Shown one piece after another: positions 33,963 to 44,500 of a stretch of 64,000 nucleotides of DNA. The DNA comes from Leptolinea sp964420995 (lineage in GTDB: Bacteria > Chloroflexota > Anaerolineae > Anaerolineales > Anaerolineaceae). Every line of letters starts with the position of its first letter. The stretch's first letter is position 1. The translations under genes were made by a program, and so were the position numbers. The stretch spans positions 1 to 64,000 of the forward strand of contig CAYQUX010000007.1 in the NCBI GenBank assembly GCA_964420995.1, given 5' to 3'. Under the pieces are notes generated by a model that had not been told where the DNA came from, searched no databases, and saw nothing but the letters and a program-made list of their open reading frames with translations.

Positions 33963-36900
33963 TTGCCTGTAGATAAATTTCAAACTCGTACTACCCCTAC
34001 ATTCTCTTGGAGTGCTTCTTCTACAACTACCCGGTTTCGCTTTGAGTACGGTACAAGTTCGGATGATGGCGTCACCATCTCCCCGGTCTACACGTCTCCT
34101 GACCTGACCTCCCGCTCTCATACACCCCCTGCCATGGAGCTCGGTTCCTACTTCTGGCACGTCCAGGCGCGCGATGCCGCCGGAAACTGGAGCGATTGGT
34201 CCTCCCCGCGTTCCATCACCATCCTTCCGCTCATCCCCACAGCTCCTATACCCGTGTCTCCGGCAAATGGTTATTATTTAAATGATAATACTCCTACTTT
34301 TTCATGGACAGGAGTTAATGGAGGAAATAAATACCATATTCAAATCGATAATGATTCCACATTCAATAACCCGGAAGTTGACTATATTACTCCTGACATT
34401 TCAATTTACTATACACCAGATCTTCCCTTCGTTGATTCCATCTACTATTGGCGTGTTCAGGCTTTAAATAGCATGGAAGAAAATGGACCTTGGTGTTCAA
34501 CCCAATCCTTCACGATTGACACAGTTCCACCACCTCCCCCTTCCCTTTCTCTTCCTGCAGACGCCATTCCCAATTTGCGATCCATCCCGACATTTTCATG
34601 GATTTCCTCCACTGGTGCCAATGCATATCAGTTGCTCATTGACGAAAATTCTAGTTTTATTTCTCCTTTTTACGCAACTCCCGATGGTTCTTCTTCTTTT
34701 CCTGGTACACCTATTACATCAACTTCATTTACTCCATCATCCTTACCCAAATTAATATATTTTTATTGGTGTGTCAAAGCCCGCGATGCTGCCGGAAATT
34801 GGAGTCCGTGTTCAACATCTCGAACGTTTACAATTCTTCCGCAAATCCCAGCCGCGCCCTCACTCATATTTCCTGCAAATGGTTCGACAACGATATTTCA
34901 CACTATCGATTTTAAATGGACTTCCGTTACAGATGGAACCTTATATCGGTTGCAGGTTGACAACCTTCCCTCATTTACAAATCCCAAAATAGATGTGGAA
35001 ATCACTGGAAAATCAAATTATTCCGTAATAGACACGCTACTCAATGGAATATATTATTGGCGTGTGCAGGCAAAAAATGATACTGGGGATTGGGGGCTCT
35101 GGTCACCTGTTTTCTTTTTCTCATACTCTTTAACTCCTCCCAATCAACCAATTCTTGAAGCACCTGAAAATAATAGTTCCGTAAAAACTACACCAAAATT
35201 CTACTGGCTGGAACCTATCTTCGCGGAAGCCTATGAATTTCAGTATGACGATGATGTGACATTTACTTCTCCTTTGTATACATCGCCAGAGCTTGATGAA
35301 TTCTCATTCACTCCCCCTGATATTCCAGTCGGAAAATACTACTGGCATGTAAGAGCCCGGGACGCAGCGGGTAACTGGGGAAATTGGAGCATGACATTTT
35401 CTTTTACCATGGATACTACCGCCCCTTCAGCTCCCGTATTGAATTATCCCGCGGACCTGACATTTACATCTGATACCACCCCTTCATTATCTGTCAAACC
35501 TGTAACAGACGCAGTTCGGTATCGTTATCAGGTTTCATCTGTTGAAGATTTTTCCTCAACATTGGTCGACTCAACCGTGAAAACAATCCTATTCTCCCCA
35601 CAATCAACCCAGGCGTTGGATTATGGATTGTATTATTGGCGGGCAAGCGCGTTTGACAGCGCCTCAAATGAATCGGCTTTTAGTTCACCATGGCGACTTT
35701 TCATCTCCAACCTTTCATCGCCAAAAGACGGGGTCAATTTATTGGATATTGATCCCACATTTACCTGGTTACCAGTTCCCGACGCGTTGGAATACCAGTT
35801 GCAAATTGACAACGATTCGGATTTTTCGACTTTGGAAATTGAACAAACACAAACATCAGGAACAACATTTACTTCACCTGCGTTGGGAAGCGGGTTGCAT
35901 TTTTGGCGCATGAGAGTAAATACAACTAAGGGATGGAGTTCATGGACTCCCGCATGGAAATTTACAATAACATCTCCATTGCCTGCTGCACCAACATTGG
36001 CTTCTCCGCAGAATGGATTCCTCACAAATAATCAAACACCTTTGCTTTCCTGGAATAATGTCGAAAATGGACACTGGTACCATATCCAAATTGACAACAA
36101 TATCGATTTTTCAAGCCCGGAACAGGACGTTTTGGGCAATGTTGGTGAATTGACATTTACAGCAACCGAAATTCTTGAAGGTAAGAATTATTGGCGGGTG
36201 AGTGCGTTAAATTCGGATGGAAATCAAGGACCATGGAGTAGTTGTCGCTCCCTAACGATTGATATCACCGCTCCACTACCCCCAGTGCCTTCCCTCCCTG
36301 TCAATAATGCGCCAAATATACGCATATCGCCAACTTTCTACTGGTTGGCATCCAATACAGCTACCCACTATCGTTTCGAATATGACATAACAGAAGAGAT
36401 TCAAACACCTCTTTATTCATCTCCTGAGCTGACAACTCTTTATCATACTCCCCCGACCATAAGCTTTGGAACATATTTCTGGCATGTTCAATCTAGAGAC
36501 GCAGCGGGAAATTGGAGTAATTGGAGCCCTTCACGCGCTGTTTCCATTATTCCACCCATCCCTTCCAAACCTGTGCTTGTGTCCCCAATAAATAAATGCT
36601 CCATTACTTCAAGATCTATTACTTTTTCATGGGATCATGATGAAAATGCGGCAAACTATCAAATAATGGTGGATGATTCTCCCTCATTTACATCTCCATT
36701 TATAGATGAAATGACAGATGTACCGTCCCTTAGCAGAGACTTTACATCTAGTGGACTATATTACTGGCGCGTTCAAACACGAAATTCCAATGGTGAATCG
36801 GGGGATTGGAGTGCAATTTACAAATTTGATCTAACAATCCCCCCATCAACTCCACCCAACCCTCCAGAGAACCTAAACGCAATAGAAATAACACCCGTTC

Positions 36901-38576
36901 AATTGAAATTGGTCTGGGACGATAAATCCTTTGATGAAACATCATTTGTTATCGAACGGTCGCGATCTGGGGGTCAATGGGAAAAAATTGACAGCGTAAA
37001 CCAGGATACTGCTACATTCGTCGACACTAACCTAACATGTAATACGGAATACCATTACCGTGTGAACGCCTACAATTCTGTCAATAGTCTTTACTCTGCT
37101 TATTCAAATGAAATCAGCATTTACACATTGCCCTGTCAACCTGTCGAACCCCCGGTTATTCCTTCATCGCTACGGATAACCGCAATATCAAATACAACTT
37201 TAGATCTGGCGTGGCAAAATACTGATAGCAGTGTTACATCCTTCCACGTCGAAAAATCACTGGATGCAAGTTCATGGGAAGAAGTAGCTGAAATAACTGT
37301 AATTAATTCAACTTATCAAGTTAGCGGTTTATCCATTAATACACTCTACTATTTTCGTATAAGAGCTTATAGGGAAATTGATAGCCAATACTCAGATTAT
37401 TCAGAAATAACCAGCGCAACAACAAAAGCGACAATTTTTGAAGATGATTTTTCAACAGATATGGGGTGGACGGATTTATCAGGTGGTGCAATTTATCGCG
37501 ACACAACCAATCAATGGTTGGAATGGTCTGCCAGTCGTGATACCACTCACCGATATTACATCCCAATACAGGCTACACCCGGATTTATAAGATTAGATTT
37601 CAGATTCTATGCATCCAGTTTTAATGGAAATGGATCAGTGGCATTTGGATTGGCAGAAAATCTTGATGCACCAACTCAGGCAATCGAAGTGGATGCAACA
37701 GGCTTTTTCACCCGAATTTTCCGGTATGACTGGAATAATTGGGTTCATCCACTCGTGATATACCAGGATGGCACCAGTTATTCAACCCCAATTGAAAATT
37801 GGCTTAATTTCCAAAATTTGAATACCTGGTACAAAATACGTATTGAGATCAATCAGAATAATTGGCACTATGTTTTAATGGATGATAGTGGCAACCCACT
37901 TAGTCAATTATCAGGAACATTAACTCAACAACACAGTCGGTACAATTATTTATTAGTTGTCTTCGACACGGTTGGTGGCTGGGAAAGTGCCAGTGGGAGA
38001 TTGGATGATATCCAGGTTTATGATTTAGCCTCCCAGGCAACGTTATCTGGTATTGAGGGTGGAACAAACTTGATTCCTCTTGAAAAAACACCTACTCCAA
38101 CGCCTTCGTTTGAATTGACTCCTACACCTCTGCCTACTCTTGCTCCAGAGCTTTCATCGCCATCCAATCTGTCAATTTCGTTAATAGATCAAAATTCAGT
38201 TTTACTTAATTGGGATGGATATCCGGAAGCCAATAATTCCCTGATTCAGGTGGAAAGATCGTCAGGCTCTCAGGATAATTGGAGTGTAATTGGCACAATA
38301 GCAGCAACAAATATGCAATTTATTGATCCGAATATATTATGTGATTCTAGATATTTTTATAGAATATACGCAGTAGATATTGAAAATGGATTTATATCTC
38401 CATTTTCAAATGAAGTAACGATTGAGATTCCATCTTGTACTCCTGCCCCCACAATAACAGAGGAAAGTCCAATGCCGATTAATACTTTAGAGACACCTTC
38501 ACCTGTACCAACAATTGTTGATACGCCTTTTCCTCCAGATATTTCCACTCCAATTCCAGAAACACAAATCAATTAA
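33963..38576 (+). CDS. Giant secreted protein, C-terminal part (Ig/FN3-like modules, lectin-like domain)
   Basis: Given here from the first possible start (TTG at 33963, no ribosome binding site); coding sequence clearly begins upstream, at 33663. The 33663-33962 segment encodes a carbohydrate-binding-like beta domain with G-K-I-K-V-I-I-D-G and T-Y-V-V-F-D-S-I-D-I. Then come about ten Ig-like modules, four with the RDAAGNW motif, two FN3 domains (about 962-1155), a concanavalin-like domain (about 1159-1358), a TPTPTP stretch, one more FN3 and a Pro-rich tail. No LPXTG or C-terminal TM is seen. It cannot be exported alone. Confidence 0.75.
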   Translation: MPVDKFQTRTTPTFSWSASSTTTRFRFEYGTSSDDGVTISPVYTSPDLTSRSHTPPAMELGSYFWHVQARDAAGNWSDWSSPRSITILPLIPTAPIPVSPANGYYLNDNTPTFSWTGVNGGNKYHIQIDNDSTFNNPEVDYITPDISIYYTPDLPFVDSIYYWRVQALNSMEENGPWCSTQSFTIDTVPPPPPSLSLPADAIPNLRSIPTFSWISSTGANAYQLLIDENSSFISPFYATPDGSSSFPGTPITSTSFTPSSLPKLIYFYWCVKARDAAGNWSPCSTSRTFTILPQIPAAPSLIFPANGSTTIFHTIDFKWTSVTDGTLYRLQVDNLPSFTNPKIDVEITGKSNYSVIDTLLNGIYYWRVQAKNDTGDWGLWSPVFFFSYSLTPPNQPILEAPENNSSVKTTPKFYWLEPIFAEAYEFQYDDDVTFTSPLYTSPELDEFSFTPPDIPVGKYYWHVRARDAAGNWGNWSMTFSFTMDTTAPSAPVLNYPADLTFTSDTTPSLSVKPVTDAVRYRYQVSSVEDFSSTLVDSTVKTILFSPQSTQALDYGLYYWRASAFDSASNESAFSSPWRLFISNLSSPKDGVNLLDIDPTFTWLPVPDALEYQLQIDNDSDFSTLEIEQTQTSGTTFTSPALGSGLHFWRMRVNTTKGWSSWTPAWKFTITSPLPAAPTLASPQNGFLTNNQTPLLSWNNVENGHWYHIQIDNNIDFSSPEQDVLGNVGELTFTATEILEGKNYWRVSALNSDGNQGPWSSCRSLTIDITAPLPPVPSLPVNNAPNIRISPTFYWLASNTATHYRFEYDITEEIQTPLYSSPELTTLYHTPPTISFGTYFWHVQSRDAAGNWSNWSPSRAVSIIPPIPSKPVLVSPINKCSITSRSITFSWDHDENAANYQIMVDDSPSFTSPFIDEMTDVPSLSRDFTSSGLYYWRVQTRNSNGESGDWSAIYKFDLTIPPSTPPNPPENLNAIEITPVQLKLVWDDKSFDETSFVIERSRSGGQWEKIDSVNQDTATFVDTNLTCNTEYHYRVNAYNSVNSLYSAYSNEISIYTLPCQPVEPPVIPSSLRITAISNTTLDLAWQNTDSSVTSFHVEKSLDASSWEEVAEITVINSTYQVSGLSINTLYYFRIRAYREIDSQYSDYSEITSATTKATIFEDDFSTDMGWTDLSGGAIYRDTTNQWLEWSASRDTTHRYYIPIQATPGFIRLDFRFYASSFNGNGSVAFGLAENLDAPTQAIEVDATGFFTRIFRYDWNNWVHPLVIYQDGTSYSTPIENWLNFQNLNTWYKIRIEINQNNWHYVLMDDSGNPLSQLSGTLTQQHSRYNYLLVVFDTVGGWESASGRLDDIQVYDLASQATLSGIEGGTNLIPLEKTPTPTPSFELTPTPLPTLAPELSSPSNLSISLIDQNSVLLNWDGYPEANNSLIQVERSSGSQDNWSVIGTIAATNMQFIDPNILCDSRYFYRIYAVDIENGFISPFSNEVTIEIPSCTPAPTITEESPMPINTLETPSPVPTIVDTPFPPDISTPIPETQIN

Positions 38577-38740
38577 ATTTAATAGAAGGGAACTGTTTAA
38601 TAACCAACAACGGGTTCGGAAAAATAATCCGAGTTGCAAAGCCTTTTATTTAATGGTATTATTCTTACCAGTTGACAATCAATTGCTTGCCACAGGGTAA
38701 AATCGCTCCATCCGGAGTGGTTTTTCGCATTAATGCGCAG

Positions 38741-38768
38741 TTGACAGCTCAATACCACAGGGGAAAAT
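38741..38768 (+). promoter_or_regulatory. Possible greA promoter
   Basis: TTGACA (38741-38746) and GAAAAT (38763-38768) with a 16-bp spacer. A similar TTGACA...CCACAGGGTAAAAT arrangement occurs 69 bp upstream but with a 20-bp spacer. Confidence 0.4.
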
Positions 38769-38807
38769 CCTGGGAAGCAAACCACATCATGCTGCAAGGA
38801 AGGTAAA

Positions 38808-39272
38808 ATGCCAACCTCATTCCTGACCCGTGAAGGTTACCAAAAACTTCAGGAAGAGCTTGACTTCCTCCGTACAATAAAACGGCAGGAAATCGCCAAC
38901 CGCCTCCATGAAGCCATGGAAGGTGGTGAACTCATTGAGAACGCCGAGTATGAAGCCGCCAAGAATGAGCAGGCTTTTACGGAAGGCCGAATCAAGGATC
39001 TTGACGTGTTGCTGGCTACAGCCCGGGTTATCGACGAAGAAACCATCGTGGCAGATTCCATCCAGGTTGGTTCAACCGTAACCATCCAGGAAGAAGGCGG
39101 GCCGGCGGAAGTTTACAGCATTGTCGGCGCGGCCGAATCTGACCCATCGCACGGAAAAATATCCAACGAATCGCCACTGGGAAAAGCTCTGATCAACCAC
39201 AAAGCCGGCGAAACCATTACCGTTGAAGCGCCCGCGGGCGCATTCACAGTAACTGTCATTAAGGTGGAGTAA
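38808..39272 (+). CDS. greA: Transcription elongation factor GreA
   Basis: 154 residues, the usual GreA length. The N-terminal coiled coil (about 10-75) carries the acidic tip G-E-L-I-E-N-A-E-Y that reaches the RNA polymerase active site, and the C-terminal FKBP-like domain has P-L-G-K-A-L-I. GreA stimulates transcript cleavage to rescue backtracked polymerase. AAGGAAGG lies before the ATG. A strong terminator sits between it and lysS. Confidence 0.95.
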   Translation: MPTSFLTREGYQKLQEELDFLRTIKRQEIANRLHEAMEGGELIENAEYEAAKNEQAFTEGRIKDLDVLLATARVIDEETIVADSIQVGSTVTIQEEGGPAEVYSIVGAAESDPSHGKISNESPLGKALINHKAGETITVEAPAGAFTVTVIKVE

Positions 39273-39289
39273 TCCACGGGGAATATCCT

Positions 39290-39323
39290 AACCCCGCCCA
39301 CTAACCACGGGGCGGGGTTTTTT
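39290..39323 (+). terminator. Rho-independent terminator after greA
   Basis: Perfect 10-bp stem AACCCCGCCC/GGGCGGGGTT with a 10-nt loop and a run of six T. It lies only 21 bp before lysS, so it could also attenuate lysS. Confidence 0.85.
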
Positions 39324-39344
39324 ATGCCTGAGAGGTAGCAGCAC

Positions 39345-40850
39345 ATGGAAGTAAATGACCTGGAAAAAGTACGTCTTGAAAAAGCCACAAACATGCGGCA
39401 GAACGGCCGTGAACCGTACCCCACACGCACAAATGTGACCACCAACATCTCGGAAGCCCTTGAAGCGTTTATCGCCGATGAAACAGCCGAGCATATTTTC
39501 ACGCTGGGCGGTCGGATTCGCGCCACCCGGCCCATGGGGAAGATCATCTTCGCGCATATTGAGGATGGTTTTGGACGCGTCCAACTTTTTCTGCGTGTAA
39601 ATACACTGGGGGAAGAGGCCATGAAACTCTTCCTGGAGGATTACGATCTGGGTGATTTTATCCAGGCTACCGGAAAGTTATTCCGCACCCGTACCGGTGA
39701 GATCACCCTGGAAGTCACCGAATTCAAGATGCTGGCCAAGGCCATCACCCCGCTGCCGGCGGCCAAAGACGAGGTGGTGGATGGCGAAGTCGTTCGGCAT
39801 GCCACCCTGTCTGACCCGGAAACCCGCTACCGTCAACGCTACGCCGACCTGGCCGTCAACCCTGATGTACGCAAGGTATTCCAGACGCGCGCCGGCATCG
39901 TGCGCGCCATCCGTGAGTTTCTGGACGGCAAAGGCTTTCTCGAAGTGGAAACGCCCATTTTGCAGCCCATCTATGGCGGCGCGGCAGCCAAACCGTTTGT
40001 CACCCACCATAATCAATTGAAGCAGGACCTGTACCTGCGCATTTCGTTTGAACTGTACCTGAAACGTCTGCTGGTTGGAATGCTCGACCGCGTTTATGAG
40101 ATTGGCCGTGATTTTCGCAATGAAGGCGTCTCGTTTAAACACAACCCAGAATTCACCCAGCTCGAGTTCTACTGGGCGTATGCCGATTACCTCAAAGTGA
40201 TGGATCTCACCGAGCAGATGGTGGCTTACACCTGTGACCAGGTGCTGGGAACCCGCAAAGTCACTTTCAACAACCTGGAGCTGGATTTCAATCCGCCCTG
40301 GAAACGGGTGGAATTGCGCCAGGGGCTGATCGATGCCTGCGGAATCGATATTTCCGCTTACCCGACGGACGCCGCCCTAGAAAAAGCCATGCAGGACAAG
40401 GGCATGAAGATGAAACCCGGCATGCCGCGCGGCAAGCTGATCGATCAGTTGATCGGCGATTACCTCGAGCCCAATTTCATCCAGCCCACTTTTCTGTACG
40501 ATTACCCGCGTGATATTTCGCCACTGGCCAAAAACAAACCGGGCGATCCATCCACCGTGGAGCGCTTTGAAGGCTTCGTGGGCGGCATGGAACTGTGCAA
40601 CGCCTTTACGGAATTGAATGAGCCCATGGAGCAGGAAGCCCGTTTCCTGGAAATGGGCCGTGAATACGACGCGGAAGACGAGGAACGCCACCCCATGGAC
40701 GAAGATTACCTGCGGGCCATGTCCTACGGCATGCCGCCATGCGGCGGGTTCGGCATGGGCATCGACCGCCTGACCATGCTTCTGACGGACAAGCGCACCA
40801 TCCGCGAAGTGATCCTCTTCCCCCACCTGCGATCGCAGGACAAGGAATGA
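39345..40850 (+). CDS. lysS: Lysyl-tRNA synthetase, class II
   Basis: 501 residues. The N-terminal OB fold (about 50-155) binds the tRNA anticodon. Class II motifs are visible: motif 2 R-I-S-F-E-L-Y... F-R-N-E-G-V-S (about 260-268) and motif 3 G-G-F-G-M-G-I-D-R-L-T-M (about 465-477). It charges tRNA-Lys in the cytoplasm. It is separated from greA by a terminator. A clear terminator follows the stop. Confidence 0.95.
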   Translation: MEVNDLEKVRLEKATNMRQNGREPYPTRTNVTTNISEALEAFIADETAEHIFTLGGRIRATRPMGKIIFAHIEDGFGRVQLFLRVNTLGEEAMKLFLEDYDLGDFIQATGKLFRTRTGEITLEVTEFKMLAKAITPLPAAKDEVVDGEVVRHATLSDPETRYRQRYADLAVNPDVRKVFQTRAGIVRAIREFLDGKGFLEVETPILQPIYGGAAAKPFVTHHNQLKQDLYLRISFELYLKRLLVGMLDRVYEIGRDFRNEGVSFKHNPEFTQLEFYWAYADYLKVMDLTEQMVAYTCDQVLGTRKVTFNNLELDFNPPWKRVELRQGLIDACGIDISAYPTDAALEKAMQDKGMKMKPGMPRGKLIDQLIGDYLEPNFIQPTFLYDYPRDISPLAKNKPGDPSTVERFEGFVGGMELCNAFTELNEPMEQEARFLEMGREYDAEDEERHPMDEDYLRAMSYGMPPCGGFGMGIDRLTMLLTDKRTIREVILFPHLRSQDKE

Positions 40851-40863
40851 ATTGAATACCCTC

Positions 40864-40894
40864 AAGACCTCCCCGCTGGGGAGGTCTTATTCTT
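40864..40894 (+). terminator. Rho-independent terminator after lysS
   Basis: Perfect 11-bp stem AAGACCTCCCC/GGGGAGGTCTT with a 3-nt loop, followed by a T-rich run. Confidence 0.88.
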
Positions 40895-41534
40895 AAAAGA
40901 TATAATTTATCGCTTTCAGGTATTGCGTTGGTTATGGAATCACGGTACACTGAATTCAGCAATGATCTCATTGCGGTTTACGGGGGATTGCCATTTGTGC
41001 AGCCCTGAAACCAACAGATCGAGACATCAATTTTGTTCCAGGATGTATGAAAGAGTCAAATACGGGATTCTTTTTTTCGTTTTGTTTTTCCCGCGATACT
41101 GCCTCACAATCGGTAACGCCGGTCAAGGACTCATTCACCTCAATAACACAAAATTCCGGCTCTTTTGCTACTCCCCGGCATTGCTGCGCGACCATAATTT
41201 CTCTGGAAAATAAAACCCCGTTGGGATACTTTTCAAAGGTGAAAACACAAAAAATTCTTTTGGGGGAGATTCAAACCGATATTATTCATAGTCCAATAAA
41301 AATGGATTCCGACCTTTTTGCCTATCCTCAAAGCCCATTGAGGTTAAATCGATTAAATGGAATGGTTCATGATATCACGATGAAAAAAAGAGCCATCAAA
41401 CATTTCAACAAACCGCGCTGCATGGGTGGTAATCATGGCGCGAACAGTCCGTGTCGCAAAATCGTCAGCGGGGTGGAAACAAACCCGATTTGCGATATTT
41501 CCAATCAGTCAACATCATTTCAAGGGAGTGTCAG
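40895..41534 (+). other. 640-bp stretch upstream of the giant gene, no gene seen
   Basis: Only weak open frames exist here, with no ribosome binding sites, no domain signatures and odd codon use. A TATAAT at 40901-40906 lacks a -35. It probably holds the promoter and a long 5' leader for the giant secreted protein. Confidence 0.5.
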
Positions 41535-44500
41535 ATGAAGAAATTTGAGCGTTTCGTACGGTACATCGTTTTGATCAGTATGCTGACAAGCATGCTTGCA
41601 GGACCGGGATTCACTCCGGCTTCGGTCGTAAAAGCGGAAGCACCCGCGCAGGAGATCATACCTCCGGAACCTGCCGGAGATGAACCCACGCCAGAGCCGA
41701 CTCCTGTGCCCACCGAAATTCCGGTTGAAATCCCCACGGAAGTACCACCCGAAGCGCCCACGGAAGTACCGCCCGAAATTCCGACTGAAGTGCCCACTGA
41801 GGTTCCCCCCGTCGAAGTGCCCACGGAAACTCCAGTTGAAATCCCCACCGAAATGCCAACCAGTCTTCCCACGGAACTCCCCACCGAAATACCCACCGCC
41901 ACGCCGACCGGGATGATAGAAACCCCCACGGCCACACCCACCATCGACCTCACCCCCACGCTGGGGACGACCACTCCCACCCTTTCTCCAACACCAACAC
42001 TAACTCCTACTCCAGATCAGGATGTTTTTTACGTTCTGGAACAATCTGTATTGCCGGATGGTTCTCCGGTAGAGATCATGTCCATCATTGGCCCCCGCCA
42101 TCCACCCGCTGGTTTTGAGGAGGCTCGTCAGGCAGTACAACCTCCGATTGAAGCGAATACGGAAGAAGCATCTTCGCTTAGTGTGCCCGCGTATCAATGG
42201 GTTTTCGGGTGTTCCGCGGTTTCCGCGGCCATGATCGCCGCCTATTACGACAACAATGGTTTCCCGAACATGTATACCGGCCCCAGCAACGGCGGTGTGA
42301 TGCCCATGACGGATGCCATGTGGTCCTGGTGGTCTGATGGGTACGACACCTATCCCAATAATCCTCTAATTGCCTCCCATAATGGACTGGATGGCCGTAC
42401 TTCACGCGGTTCCATTGATGATTACTGGATCCAGTATGGCAGCAGCACCTCTGATCCATATATTACCGGTGGATGGACCCAGCATACCTGGGGTTCTTCC
42501 GTTGGTGATTACATGTGGACAAGCCAGTCTGCATATTCAAATTCAGATGGTTCAACAAAATTTTGGAACTATACGAGCAGCTCAAATAAATTAACATGTG
42601 ATGCGTTGGGAAGCAACCCTGATGGTACTGTTGGCCGACGCAATTATTACCTTGCAAAGGGGTACACGGTAACGGAGTGTTACAACCAGAAAACGGATAA
42701 TCAGATTTCCGGTGGTTTTTCATTTGCCAATTACAAATCTGAAATTCAAGCCGGACACCCGGTTCTGCTCAATCTTATCGGTCATTCCATCGTTGGTGTC
42801 GGATACGCAGATCCCAGCACTGTTTACATCCACGATACATGGGATAACTCAACTCATTCCATGACCTGGGGTGGAAGTTATTCAGGTATGACCCTAAATT
42901 CAGTGAGTATTGTCAACCTTCAAAGTACGGTTCCGGGCGTTCCTGTTCTGGTATCCCCGGCAGCCAGCGCCTCATTGAACAGTGTGCGGCCAACCTTTAC
43001 CTGGAATGCCGCATCCAATGCGTCTACGTACCATATACAGGTTTCCCAAAGTCCCAACTTCACATCCAACGCAGTTGATACTACTATTTCAGATACCACC
43101 TACACACCGGATTCGGATATTTCCGGTGATGGCCTTTGGTACTGGCGTGTCGCCGGTGTCAGTGAAACCGGCACTTACGGAACCTGGGCAGCTTCCCGTT
43201 CCTATACGTTGGATACCACTCCTCCTGCCGCGCCCATCCTCTCTTCCCCGGCTGACGCGGCTACTCCGGTGGGTATTCCCGCCTTTGGATGGGGAGCCGT
43301 TACAGGGGCGAATGCCTACCAGTTCCGCCTTGATGATGATTCCGGCTATGGTTCTCCACTTGTCATCACACCGGATGGCGATTCAGTACCCGGCACGCCG
43401 CTTACAGCGGTCAGCTATACCCCGACCGGGCTTGTGTATGGCACCGTGTATTACTGGTCAGTCCGCGCCCGTGACGCGGCTGGCAACTGGGGTGATTTTT
43501 CTGCTTCACGCACGATGAATGTGCAAGCTTCCCTGCCGGCTGCACCGGTATTAAAGACGCCCGCCACCGGTTCGGTTACAAATGTTCAACCTGACCTCAC
43601 CTGGAACAGTGTTTCCACGGCGAGTACCTATCAGATCCAGATCGATAACGCGTCAACCTTTACCGATCCTATATTTGAAGACCAATCAGGTATCGGCGGA
43701 CTGTCGCATACCGTATCGACTCCATTAACGGATGCCACCTGGTACTGGCGTGTTCGTGCCACCAATGCCACCGGTGGTGTGGGAGCATGGAGCACAGCCT
43801 GGTCATTTACATTTGACACTTTACCACCTGCCGCGCCTACCCTTACTTCTCCGGCAGCAGAAGCTATCGTACGATCCACTCCAATGTTTAGCTGGGGCGT
43901 ACCGGCAACAGCAACCGCGTATGAATTTGAATATGGCACTACTACAGATGGAACCATTGCTACCTTTGTGTCCGTCTACAATTCAGGAACCCTTTCTTTG
44001 TATTATCACACCCCGCCGACCATGTCACTTGGTGGGTATTACTGGCACGTACGCGCGCGTGATGCTGCCGGGAACTGGGGGGATTGGAGCGCGCTGCGCA
44101 AGATCAACGTCTACGCTCCCATACTTGCTGCACCCACATCGTTCAGCCCGGCAACCGGCTTTTTAACCAACAATACCCTGCTCACTTTCTCGTGGGGTGC
44201 GGTGGCCAATGCCAAATCCTACCTGCTGCAATTCGCGGATACAGCCAACTTCTCGTCTTCCGATCCTGATACCCACCTTATTACGCTTGATCCCGGTCTG
44301 ACCAGTTACGAAGTCGTTGACCCCAACCTGTTCCGGGATGGAATCTGGTACTGGCGGGTCGCCACGGTTAACGCGACGGATGAAGCCGGCAGCTATTCCA
44401 CTGCCATCTCCTTCACAATCGACACAGCTCCACCATCTGCTCCCACCCTTTCCGCTCCGGCCGACGGCGCCACACCTGTGGGTACCCCGGCCTTCACCTG

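Noticed and set aside
41047..41538. 163-codon open frame upstream of the giant gene
   Set aside because: No ribosome binding site, no domain, runs into the real start with GGGAG at 41535, and composition looks non-coding.
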